A stretch of 64,000 nucleotides of DNA from a virus: IMG/VR virus record IMGVR_UViG_3300031669_005479, positions 62,001-126,000 of that record. The stretch is one strand, 5' to 3'. The translations under genes and the position numbers were made by a program. The notes beneath the pieces were generated by a model, which worked only from the letters and a program-made list of their open reading frames with translations, did not search any database and was not told the origin of the DNA. Within the stretch, counting starts at the first letter, position 1. Each line of letters begins with the position of its first letter. This document shows, one piece after another, positions 44,218 to 53,155 of the stretch.

Positions 44218-46309
44218 AATTTGGGCTACCTTGTGTTTGTGTCAACACCAAGTCAATCCATTTTTGCTGTAATCTTTTCGTAAGACTAGATATTACTCTA
44301 TAGTCTCCAAAATTCCATGAACCCCAATCAACAGGTAAGTGCTTACTATGAAACATAAATCCAATACCTGAAATATTACCAGCAATTATCCTACCAAATC
44401 CATCATTGCTTGGAACAATTTGACCATTAATATCCACTCGCCATAATAATATTTGATTTTCATTTTCAATATTATCTACAATAATTTTTAATGAATCTGG
44501 ATTAATAAATTTATCATCATCGTCTAAATACATTATCCAGCCACCTTTTACATATTTTTGTAATTCATTTAAATGCAAATTCCAAGGTGCTGGATAACTT
44601 GCTGGACCATCTGGAATTGTTGTTGAATATTCCTGCAAATCTAATTTAATGTAATCAGAAAAATAGTCACATTTTATATCACTTCCCACAATATGATTAA
44701 CATTTTTATATGTTTGGGTTAAAATAGAATCCTGACATACTTTAAAATGCTTCGGCCTGTCATGTGTTCGTGTTAATATATTTACCAGTGGATTGTTATT
44801 GCTTTCATGATTGTTGTCATTATTTTTTATAAATGATAGCAATCTTTCATAGTCAACCATAAATCGTTGTTCACCACCACTTAATTTATTTCTTGAGATT
44901 GATTCATAGTGATATGCGACGGCATCGCTAATTGTAATGTTTTTAAGTCCAGAATATTTACATTTGAGATTCAATTCGACATCCTCTAAACATTCAATAT
45001 ATTCTTCATTAAAACCGCCAAACATTAAAAACAATTCTTTTTTTATTAACAAAAAACCGCCAGTATTTCCTTGTGAATTATAATTAATCTCTGTTTGAAA
45101 GCCATCAGTCTTCCTAATATCTTTATGTGATAGTCTTATTTGATTATTATTATCCTTAACTATGGTAATCCCGTTGTGTTGAATACTGCCATCACCATAA
45201 TGTAAACGAATTCCAATTGTTCCAACATTATTTTTATTTTGATTGTAAACTTCAACACATCTACTTAACGCATCGTTTAGTAACTTTATATCGTCATTAC
45301 AAAATAAAATTAACTCAGTATCTGCAGATAGATGATTTTTAACAACATCATTATTTATTTTCGCAAAATTATACCAATTGTATTTAATCAATTTAATTCT
45401 ATCATCAAGAAATTCATCATATTTTTTTATAACGTCTTCATCACTACCAGTATCGGCAATAATTATTTCATAGTTATTATATCTAACAAATTCTTTCCAA
45501 GAATTAATATTATTATTAAGATAACTATAATTGTTTTTTGTTGGAATTATAACAGAAACTTTTGGAAATTCCTTTAACTTTACGTTGAGTTCGCTATGTT
45601 GTGGAGATACTGACAATGGAAGTTCGTCTGCATATCTCCGAGCAAATTGTAATCTATTGTTTTCCCATTGCTGGTTTGTCATACCTATTGACTTATGTAA
45701 TATACGGATTACAGTTGTTACCCCAATATTGCAGCCATCTAAATAATTTGGAATACAAAATCCCAAATCATAAAAATGAAAACCAGCAAACGTTTCGTCA
45801 AATTTATGAATAATTGTATCTGGATTAAAAGTAATAAATAAACCATCAATTAATACCACTTCTTTGACACCAAGAATCTCTGGTGAATACTGACTTACCC
45901 ATGTATTATAACCATCTGTATGCTCAACAATACCACACATTTTTGTTCTATCTTCCCACCATTGAGCAGAAGCAGGTAAAAATGTACTACCAGCAACACC
46001 AATTATATCATAATCAGAACTATTATATTTAGTTAATAAAAGTCTACCCCAATTTTTTGTCTTAATAATAATATCGTTATGACACATAACAAAAATGCAA
46101 TCTTTTTCATAATGATGAGTAATTGCATCGTTATATATTTTAGATAGACCATATTGATTAAAATTGGGATAACAAACTACCTTATGCTTAACACCAATGC
46201 TACTACTAATGTGTTTAATAAACTCATTATTTTCAAGTTCAGTTAAATGAGAAGAAAATATTACAACAATATTATTTTTCATGTATACAGCTTTTGCAAC
46301 TGCAAACAT
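44195..46309 (-). CDS. Three-domain glycosyltransferase
   Basis: A 704-residue protein with three GT-A-like domains in a row. Domain 1 (about 10-230) has VVIFSSHLTELENN and CIFVMCHNDIIIK. Domain 2 (about 245-490) is a rhamnosyltransferase-type GT2: VSVIIPTKNNYSYLNNNINS, ELILFCNDDIKLL (NDD), GGFLLIKKELFLMFGGFNEE. Domain 3 (about 505-690) opens with NILTRTHDRPKHFKVCQDS and has WIMYLDDDDKFINP (DDDD). It could add several sugars in sequence to one acceptor. Two starts are possible: ATG at 46309, or at 46282 (MKNNIVVIFSS), which fits the domain edge better. Confidence 0.82.
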   Translation of the reverse strand: MFAVAKAVYMKNNIVVIFSSHLTELENNEFIKHISSSIGVKHKVVCYPNFNQYGLSKIYNDAITHHYEKDCIFVMCHNDIIIKTKNWGRLLLTKYNSSDYDIIGVAGSTFLPASAQWWEDRTKMCGIVEHTDGYNTWVSQYSPEILGVKEVVLIDGLFITFNPDTIIHKFDETFAGFHFYDLGFCIPNYLDGCNIGVTTVIRILHKSIGMTNQQWENNRLQFARRYADELPLSVSPQHSELNVKLKEFPKVSVIIPTKNNYSYLNNNINSWKEFVRYNNYEIIIADTGSDEDVIKKYDEFLDDRIKLIKYNWYNFAKINNDVVKNHLSADTELILFCNDDIKLLNDALSRCVEVYNQNKNNVGTIGIRLHYGDGSIQHNGITIVKDNNNQIRLSHKDIRKTDGFQTEINYNSQGNTGGFLLIKKELFLMFGGFNEEYIECLEDVELNLKCKYSGLKNITISDAVAYHYESISRNKLSGGEQRFMVDYERLLSFIKNNDNNHESNNNPLVNILTRTHDRPKHFKVCQDSILTQTYKNVNHIVGSDIKCDYFSDYIKLDLQEYSTTIPDGPASYPAPWNLHLNELQKYVKGGWIMYLDDDDKFINPDSLKIIVDNIENENQILLWRVDINGQIVPSNDGFGRIIAGNISGIGFMFHSKHLPVDWGSWNFGDYRVISSLTKRLQQKWIDLVLTQTQGSPNYGQKPIN

Positions 46310-46336
46310 AAGTAATTTAATTTAAAATTACAAGTA

Positions 46337-46651
46337 TTATTCGTTTATATAGGTAGTTAATATCGACTCATAATCAGATTTTGCCTTACTTAATGGAAAT
46401 GCTATTCGAATAAGTGCACCTTCTGGTATGTCAAATTCACTAACATATATATTATTGGCATATAATATTAGAAAATCATAAAAAGGATTACCATAATATT
46501 TTTGTGACAATTTATCGAGTCTACTGTTTTCAGGATTCCAAGTTTCATACTTATCACTAGAATTTATTGGTAAATCAACAAATGGCATTGGGTTAATTGT
46601 ACCGTCCGAATTTCTCAATATTGAATATCTATCGTAGTCTTTATATGGCAT
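46337..46651 (-). CDS. LysM-like baseplate wedge protein (gp53-type)
   Basis: A 104-residue protein. Residues 33-90 look like a LysM-type module of tail proteins: YETWNPENSRLDKLSQKYYG, then FYDFLILYANN and a closing IPEGALIRIAFP. The phrase resembles both gpX-like tail proteins and the T4 gp53 wedge component that holds the baseplate together. It lies 9 bases after the large hub gene and is the last gene of that unit. Confidence 0.65.
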   Translation of the reverse strand: MPYKDYDRYSILRNSDGTINPMPFVDLPINSSDKYETWNPENSRLDKLSQKYYGNPFYDFLILYANNIYVSEFDIPEGALIRIAFPLSKAKSDYESILTTYINE

Positions 46652-46659
46652 ATATTCTA

Positions 46660-49600
46660 TTATTTAGTTCCATTATTTTGATTATTCTGCGAATCTCTTA
46701 TTGCATTAAATGCAGATAATAATGCAGAATTTTTTCCATTTAAAATTCCCTGTGTATAGCTCGACTGATTTTCGGCAACACTTGTTGGAAGTTTATACAT
46801 ACCATCACTAGTATATGTAGAATTTGCATAATAATTGAATGATACAGCATTTTGAAGTGCATCAATTGGTCCCTTAAGCGATTGCCCACCAATTATTTTC
46901 ATTTGCATTGTGATTTTAGCCATCATTGGCTGCATACCAAAACCTTCTGGGTTCATATCCCATGCACTATCATTATAGTCAATTGTTATGTTATCAATTA
47001 CAATTTTAGTATAAAAAAAATCACCTATTCTTAATATACATATTGGTTGTTTACCAAATACAGAATTTTTACCCTGTATTTCTCCATTATCATCTATAAT
47101 ATCATATCTTTTTGCAGCACCCTGCCTAACACATTGCTGCAAAAAAGTAAGACGTTTATGAAAATCTTCGGGTGTCTGACTATGATTAGCAGGTGAGTAA
47201 TAGTTTTCCTTAATATTTTCAAATTGATTTAACACACCCTTTGAATCAAATTTTCTTTGACTATAAATATTATCGGAAATATCACCACTACCATTATTTG
47301 AATTTAATCTATCAATTTTTGATTGAAGTGAATCAATTTCTTTTTGTTTTTCAGATATATCGGTAATATCACTACTTGATTGCAAATTACCATTTATTGG
47401 AATACTCTTTATTTGTGGTGGAGTTGGAATTCTTGAATTTCTAGCAATAAGTATTGTGGCAGTTCTATCACGTTTAACAATGTCAAGATTAATATTATTT
47501 TTATCTGCACCTTCTGAACTACCAACACTACTACCCTGACTTATTGGGTCTTTTAAATCAAAATCATCAAGATTTGATATATTAAGAACCGCTTTTAATC
47601 TTGCCTCAAAAAATTTTCTTGCTGCCAATCCTCTTCTAAATCCAAGTTGATAATTATAATCAGCTTCTTCTGATTTATTTTCATACAATTTTGATGCGTT
47701 TCCAACAAAATTAACCGAATAATATTGTCTAAATTCCTCATTACCAAAAATATCTTTTAATCTCTGATTAAAATAATTCTGAGAATTACCATCACCAATA
47801 TCTTGTTGATTAATTTGTCCAATATTATATTGATCAACATTACTATTATCTTTAACATATTTACCACCAGTAGATTCGGTGAGACCAGTGAAATAATATA
47901 TTTGACTGTTTAATCCTAATGCCCTTCCTTCCTGAGCACTATCAACTTTTGTTGAAATTTCATAATGAAGCGGATTATTATACATGTAGTTCATTGTAGT
48001 GTTTACTTGACTATCAGTTGGAACATCATTTTGAAAATATATAATAAAACTTTCACTAACTGTTGGTGGTTCAGAATATGTATTATTAGTACCATTAATG
48101 GTATTAATTTCATTTTTTAAAACATTTATTCTTAATTGCAAATCATTAATTGCTGCACTAGGATTTAATGGGTCACCACCGAATGCAAAAAAATCTGCGA
48201 CCTTCTTCTTATAATCAGGATTTCCTATATAGTTTTTTAGTTGTTCGGGATAATCCATTAACATAACAAAACTAAGCGTTGCACTTCTTTCAGAATTCAT
48301 GTAATTATACATTGGTTCGTTTCTACCAAGCATAACAGTTGGTTCAAATTTCGCACTAGCTGTTTCGTTTAACTGCATATCATAAGGTGGAAACCACATA
48401 ATTCTTCCAGAAAATGGTCCAACCTCACTTGATGGAATTGGTGATCCAAATTCGTCATCAATTATGCCATTACCACTTTTTGGGTCTTTAATTACACCAA
48501 TTGCAAGATTTTCAATACTAAACATTAGATTTTTCGAATCAATGTTGCCCTTATCATCTCGTGTTGGATGAATTCTTGGCATTACTGATTGATGTATAAC
48601 AGAATTTTCATTTCCACCATAAGCAATATTACCAACGTATCTTAATGTCTTTGCATATCTATCATATTGATCAATTACAGAATGTTGACGAATACCAGTA
48701 TAGTTTAGATTACCACTAACATTTGCATATTGAGAATTATTTGACTGCCATAAAGGATTACCATTAAACCCAATTACATCGTTACCATTCACAAATGCTT
48801 TTTTTGTAATATCTATATAGTGACCAGAAGTAGCATTTAATAAATTCTTTGTATATTCCAATATACCACGCTTTACATTAAAATCGGTATTAAGAACAGA
48901 ACTCTGAAGTTGTAAATTATCCTGCTCGTATGTGGTATTGCCATGCAAATATGATGACACACTTTTTGCATTATCTGAAACACCATCTCTACCCCAAACA
49001 AGTTTATTATTAATACTTTCACTATCAACACTATTAACTACATTGTATAAATCAATACTACCCTTTTGTGGTGTTTTATTTGTTATTCCAAAATCAGAAT
49101 CAATAATGTCTTGACTTGGCGCATATTCATCTGTGGTTGTATCAGTAGTAAACGAATCAAACATATCGATATTGCTACGATAAACAACATATGATGGAGA
49201 ATAAATATGATTATAATTATATGGATGAAATTCTTTACTGTCGAAATTAAAATAAATTTTATCCAGCACAACATCAGATTGTCTAGTTAATTTTACTCCT
49301 TGATATGCACTATCAGAATTAATCGTACTAATCGTATTACTACTATCAGTACCATCTTGATTTATTGATTTATATACATTTAAATTAATGTTTCTAAAAA
49401 ATTGAATTAATTGACCCTTACCAGTATTTTTAAGATAGTCATCATTCGTAGGATTTGCACTAAGTGGATTGGCATTAGTAATATAATTAGTGCTATAAAA
49501 AGCAGTGCTAATTATTTTTTCAAATAGATTTGCATTAATATCCTTTGTAATACCATAATCGGTTGGAAATGACAACGGATTTTGCCATTTTAATATTTTA

Positions 49601-49950
49601 CTTAAATCAACAGATGGTAAATATTGCTGTGCCAAATGCGCTGCAGAATCATAAGATAACTGCTTAATAAGCATTTGTGATCCAATTTGTTCTAAATTAG
49701 TTAAATTTCCACCTCCAGCACTAACAATACCTCTTGAAATTAATGAATTACTAATATTTCCAATGCCGTTAAGTTGTGGAATAACATTAACATAATTACC
49801 AACTTGTTTTAATGAAGTTGGCGTATTATCTTGATATGGAACAGATGAATCATAAGGATTTTCTGCAATAATTGCATTTCTAAAATCATTATAATTAGTA
49901 TAAAATTTACCCTTCCAGCTAATATTTAAATTGCTATCTAATGTTGACAT
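46660..49950 (-). CDS. Large baseplate hub protein with OmpA-like domain
   Basis: A 1096-residue virion protein. The middle (about 510-570) has GRIMWFPPYDMQLNETASAK and MYNYMNSERSATLSFVMLMD, as in large hub proteins of T4-type phages. Residues 634-835 look like an OmpA/Pal-type peptidoglycan-binding domain with a large insertion: FIIYFQND, then VNFVGNAS (746-753), YNYQLGFRRGLAARKFFEA (765-783), and RDRTATILI (827-835). A coiled coil follows (about 866-890). The C-terminus has PICILRIGDFFYTKIVIDNI, EGFGMQPMMAKITMQMKIIG and SFNYYANS, typical for this hub family. It probably contacts the cell wall during injection. Confidence 0.7.
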   Translation of the reverse strand: MSTLDSNLNISWKGKFYTNYNDFRNAIIAENPYDSSVPYQDNTPTSLKQVGNYVNVIPQLNGIGNISNSLISRGIVSAGGGNLTNLEQIGSQMLIKQLSYDSAAHLAQQYLPSVDLSKILKWQNPLSFPTDYGITKDINANLFEKIISTAFYSTNYITNANPLSANPTNDDYLKNTGKGQLIQFFRNINLNVYKSINQDGTDSSNTISTINSDSAYQGVKLTRQSDVVLDKIYFNFDSKEFHPYNYNHIYSPSYVVYRSNIDMFDSFTTDTTTDEYAPSQDIIDSDFGITNKTPQKGSIDLYNVVNSVDSESINNKLVWGRDGVSDNAKSVSSYLHGNTTYEQDNLQLQSSVLNTDFNVKRGILEYTKNLLNATSGHYIDITKKAFVNGNDVIGFNGNPLWQSNNSQYANVSGNLNYTGIRQHSVIDQYDRYAKTLRYVGNIAYGGNENSVIHQSVMPRIHPTRDDKGNIDSKNLMFSIENLAIGVIKDPKSGNGIIDDEFGSPIPSSEVGPFSGRIMWFPPYDMQLNETASAKFEPTVMLGRNEPMYNYMNSERSATLSFVMLMDYPEQLKNYIGNPDYKKKVADFFAFGGDPLNPSAAINDLQLRINVLKNEINTINGTNNTYSEPPTVSESFIIYFQNDVPTDSQVNTTMNYMYNNPLHYEISTKVDSAQEGRALGLNSQIYYFTGLTESTGGKYVKDNSNVDQYNIGQINQQDIGDGNSQNYFNQRLKDIFGNEEFRQYYSVNFVGNASKLYENKSEEADYNYQLGFRRGLAARKFFEARLKAVLNISNLDDFDLKDPISQGSSVGSSEGADKNNINLDIVKRDRTATILIARNSRIPTPPQIKSIPINGNLQSSSDITDISEKQKEIDSLQSKIDRLNSNNGSGDISDNIYSQRKFDSKGVLNQFENIKENYYSPANHSQTPEDFHKRLTFLQQCVRQGAAKRYDIIDDNGEIQGKNSVFGKQPICILRIGDFFYTKIVIDNITIDYNDSAWDMNPEGFGMQPMMAKITMQMKIIGGQSLKGPIDALQNAVSFNYYANSTYTSDGMYKLPTSVAENQSSYTQGILNGKNSALLSAFNAIRDSQNNQNNGTK

Positions 49951-49963
49951 CCACGTATTTTTA

Positions 49964-49971
49964 AATAAATA
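49964..49971 (-). promoter_or_regulatory. Putative late promoter GTATTTAT
   Basis: The minus strand reads CAAGTATTTATTTAAAAA; the motif ends 13 bases before the ATG of the large hub gene. Confidence 0.55.
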
Positions 49972-50304
49972 CTTGCAGAATAAGTTTTTTATATATACTT
50001 TTACCTTGCCAAAAACTATGCAATCGACATATTCTTATAACAATATTTTTTCCTAAAAAAAGTTGAGTATGTAATGAAATTAACTATGATTAATTGAAAT
50101 TATAATATTACTTTTGATTTTTTAATTGATTTCAATTGAAATGAACATAACTATCCCATATTGTCAAATTATTATTAAATTTGTAAAAGTTAATAACAAT
50201 CTTGTAAATTTGTTCATCAATTCGGAGAAGCGATGAAAGAAGTTTGAATGAGTTAAATAACTGTTTGTCTGAAAGACTCCCAAAAGTTTAATGAAAAACT
50301 TCGT
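49972..50304 (-). other. Non-coding stretch, possible leader or small RNA
   Basis: No reading frame above about 20 codons is seen here on either strand. The minus strand downstream of the promoter at 50305 contains small hairpins (GTCTTTCAGAC; AAGTTTTTCATTAAACTT) and the 14-base palindrome ATTTCAATTGAAAT near 50127. It may be a transcribed leader of the hub gene or a separate RNA. Confidence 0.4.
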
Positions 50305-50336
50305 CAAAGTTACAATATTTTTTTGACAATATCAAG
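50305..50336 (-). promoter_or_regulatory. Host-type promoter (Bacteroidota consensus)
   Basis: On the minus strand TTG at 50333-50335 is followed by a 20-base spacer and TAACTTTG at 50305-50312, which fits TAnnTTTG. It points into the 330-base non-coding stretch before the hub gene. Confidence 0.55.
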
Positions 50337-50360
50337 ACATTTTATGTTTTATGGCAAAAT

Positions 50361-52916
50361 TTATTTTTTTCCTGATTTTCCTTGATATGCAGATTGTTGT
50401 TTTTCAATAGCAACTACAGTGTCATATACTTTATGCATGAAAACTTCTCCATTCATATTTAATGTAATGTCATTGCTTAATTGAACTTTTCCACCATTTT
50501 CAAATTCAACTTTTAGTGGAGATTTTAATAGATTTGCAAGTTCTGCAAACATTCCACCACCTTTAATATTTGCTTTTGAAATTGATTCAACAGCATTTTG
50601 AACAGCAATAAAATCATCTTTACTTCCTGACATTACTGATTTTATATTTGCAAATCCATCTCCAACATTTTTTATTGCGTCAGCATGTTTTGCAATGCGA
50701 CCAATTGCAAATGATAGTCCAATTGCAGCAGGTAATGACATTGTTGAAACTCCAAATGCTGCCGACATCATACCAATCCCCGATGCTACTTTAATAAAAT
50801 CATCACCAGCACCTTTAATGTTTTTAAACATATCGCCTAATCCAGTGCCCATATATCCAATACCTGCTGCTGCAATACCAACAGCACCACCTATCATCAA
50901 TAGTGCAGCACCCAATGCTAATAATACTGGTGCTGCAGGAGCAGCAACTGCTGCAACAATACCAATACCCACCGCTGCAGCTGGAAATGTAATTGCAAGT
51001 GTCATTGCAATACTTTTTAGATTTTCTGCCTGATCTTTTGTTAACTTACTCATGGAATCTGCAAGTTTTGATATTCCTTCCGCTGCAAGTCCAACTCCAG
51101 CACCAAGTCCAATTGCGGCTGCACCAATACCAGCACCAGTTCCTAATGATTTTAAACCCTGTCCTGCTGCAAGTCCACCTGCACCTTTTTTTATATTACC
51201 TGCCTTAGTAAACCATTTACTTGCACTCTTACCCATTCCACCACCTTCTTTTGCTATAGAAGATGATTTACCAAACCCAATTGACTTGAATGCACCACCT
51301 AGTTTTCCGCTTTCTAAAAATTTATCTGCAACCCTACCCAATCCAAACGTAACTGTTTTCCAAGCAACCGCTGCTCCTGCTAATATTGCAGCAGTTGCTG
51401 CCAATCCCCCCCATCCTTTTGTTGCAAGGTCTGCAAGCCATTTAACGGCAGGTAATAAATATTTATTAATTCCATTTAATACAGGTAGTAAGGATGCCTT
51501 TAATTCTTGAATAGTTGCCTTAAATGTTTCATCAAATGTTTGTGCGTTTTTTGCACGTTCCTCCAAACTCACCTGTTCTTTAGCAAAAGCTTTTGCTTGA
51601 TCTTTTGTTAGATTACTAATATCTTCCATTCTACCAGCAAGTTCAACTTGAAATCTACCCGATTTTGCATTAAACACTGCAGCACCTTGAACTAATTCTT
51701 TTTCTCTATCAGTTAAACCCAATCCCTGTAATTGCTGTGCCATTTTACTAATATCAAATGCACGTTCTGCCATTTCAGTCATTTTTTCGGTGGTAATGCC
51801 CAACGCTTTACCAGCAAATGCTAATCTATCACGGTCTGCAGGACTAATAAATTTTTCAAACGTTCCATCACTAGTTTTTCTTAATGTAACTAAATTTTTA
51901 GTTAATCCAGCAATTTTTTCTTGTAATTTTTTGGGGTCATTACGTGCAAAATATAGTGTTTGAAACATATCAAGTTTTGCAAATTCACCTCCCATTACTT
52001 GTAGTTTAGCAACCATATTAATTGCGCCATCCAAGGTTCTTGCAGTATCTGCTGCATTTAATGCATCGCTAATATCAATTTTAAATTTTTCGGCATATTG
52101 TGCCATTTCAGCAAAACCCTTAACTCCTTGCTGAAAATTATATGTATTTAATTTTTTAAAATTATCATTTATGTTTTTTAATACTTTGGTTGTATTAACG
52201 CCCATTCTTTCCGATGAATCTACAACCCCCTGTACGTAATTCATTGTACTTTTTGCATCAAATCCCATTAATTCAAATTGCGCACCTAGTTTTGTTGCTT
52301 GCTCAATACCTAATCCAGTACCCTTTCCAATCATAGTAATGTCACTAAGCATTTCAGATGTCATTGCACGTGCCCTACCAGTTTCATCCGCATATCCTTC
52401 TTGAATCTTTTGTAAATCTTCAAGGTTTGCACCAAGTCTTGCAGCAAAAATCGCACTATTTTCAAATGAACTTCGCATCATTTCTGCCTTAGTACCTGAC
52501 ATGCCAAGGTTAAGAACTGTTGATCTAATTATTTTATCTTGTGATTGTAAATATGTCCAAAGTCCTTTTACTGCACCACCTAGTTGTCTGGTTAAGTCAA
52601 CTGCTGTTTGTCTAGCTTTATTTCCTTCCCTAATTGTCTTATTAAATTCCTTTTCTTTATCAATAAGACTTTTTTGTTCATTTCTTAGTTGTTCTACTAA
52701 TTTAAGTGCATCCTTTTCACCAGCAAGATACGATTTAGTTGCTTCAGCAAGTAATTTTTGATTATTTGCAATTTGTTCAGAAAGAAGTCTGCTTTGTTCT
52801 TGCTGACTAACAACACCCTTTTTACCATTAATTTCGTCTTGAATTAATTTATTTAGTGCTGATTGTTGCTCACGCATTTTTTCTAACTCACTTAAACTTT
52901 TATGTGTATCTGCCAT
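50361..52916 (-). CDS. Tail tape measure protein
   Basis: An 851-residue protein with the layout of a tape measure protein. The first 100 residues are a coiled coil (LSELEKMREQQSALNKLIQD, LRNEQKSLIDKEKEFNKTIR). A helical middle follows, then long hydrophobic, alanine- and glycine-rich segments (about 480-500, 560-690) that would reach the host membrane. The length of this protein sets tail length in T4-type phages. It lies between the small chaperone-like gene and the hub gene, the usual order. It has a GTATTTAT motif upstream. Confidence 0.85.
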   Translation of the reverse strand: MADTHKSLSELEKMREQQSALNKLIQDEINGKKGVVSQQEQSRLLSEQIANNQKLLAEATKSYLAGEKDALKLVEQLRNEQKSLIDKEKEFNKTIREGNKARQTAVDLTRQLGGAVKGLWTYLQSQDKIIRSTVLNLGMSGTKAEMMRSSFENSAIFAARLGANLEDLQKIQEGYADETGRARAMTSEMLSDITMIGKGTGLGIEQATKLGAQFELMGFDAKSTMNYVQGVVDSSERMGVNTTKVLKNINDNFKKLNTYNFQQGVKGFAEMAQYAEKFKIDISDALNAADTARTLDGAINMVAKLQVMGGEFAKLDMFQTLYFARNDPKKLQEKIAGLTKNLVTLRKTSDGTFEKFISPADRDRLAFAGKALGITTEKMTEMAERAFDISKMAQQLQGLGLTDREKELVQGAAVFNAKSGRFQVELAGRMEDISNLTKDQAKAFAKEQVSLEERAKNAQTFDETFKATIQELKASLLPVLNGINKYLLPAVKWLADLATKGWGGLAATAAILAGAAVAWKTVTFGLGRVADKFLESGKLGGAFKSIGFGKSSSIAKEGGGMGKSASKWFTKAGNIKKGAGGLAAGQGLKSLGTGAGIGAAAIGLGAGVGLAAEGISKLADSMSKLTKDQAENLKSIAMTLAITFPAAAVGIGIVAAVAAPAAPVLLALGAALLMIGGAVGIAAAGIGYMGTGLGDMFKNIKGAGDDFIKVASGIGMMSAAFGVSTMSLPAAIGLSFAIGRIAKHADAIKNVGDGFANIKSVMSGSKDDFIAVQNAVESISKANIKGGGMFAELANLLKSPLKVEFENGGKVQLSNDITLNMNGEVFMHKVYDTVVAIEKQQSAYQGKSGKK

Positions 52917-52935
52917 AATATTTTGGTGTTTGTAT

Positions 52936-52943
52936 ATAAATAC
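52936..52943 (-). promoter_or_regulatory. Putative late promoter GTATTTAT
   Basis: The minus strand reads ATTGTATTTATATACAAAC; the motif ends 19 bases before the ATG of the tape measure gene. Its first base is the last base of the preceding terminator stem. Confidence 0.55.
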
Positions 52944-52977
52944 AATAGACCAAGAATTTTACCTTCTTGGTCTATTG
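52943..52977 (-). terminator. Terminator hairpin abutting a promoter
   Basis: A 14-base stem (CAATAGACCAAGAA with TTCTTGGTCTATTG) and 7-base loop. One arm codes for the last residues of the 59-residue gene at 52959 and the loop carries its stop. The T-rich sequence that follows is the late promoter of the next gene. Confidence 0.7.
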
Positions 52978-53138
52978 CTACTTTTATTTCTTTCGTTATC
53001 GGCAATTCTTTCTATTTCATCTCTTTCCTTTTTGAGTAAGTGTAGAAAGTGTCGTCTACGATAAATCGGAATATTTTCAATATAATTCGCCTGAAATCTA
53101 CCATGCTTTGTTAAAATGTAAATTTCTTCATTAACCAT
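52959..53138 (-). CDS. Small gp26-associated protein, 59 aa
   Basis: A 59-residue frame from the ATG at 53138 to a TAA at 52959: MVNEEIYILTKHGRF, then YIENIPIYRRRHFLHLLKKE and a basic end. The pattern (a Y/L-T-K-xGRF start, then IYRRRxFLxLL and a charged helix) resembles the small proteins encoded between the hub protein and the tape measure protein in many myoviruses, where they act in baseplate or tail assembly. It lies 17 bases after the gp26-like gene. It would be missed by a 60-residue length cut-off. Confidence 0.75.
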   Translation of the reverse strand: MVNEEIYILTKHGRFQANYIENIPIYRRRHFLHLLKKERDEIERIADNERNKSSNRPRR

Positions 53139-53155
53139 TTTCTTATACTCACCTG

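Noticed and set aside
50695-51510. Plus-strand frames rich in proline and alanine opposite the tape measure gene
   Set aside because: They are antisense shadows of its alanine- and glycine-rich segments.
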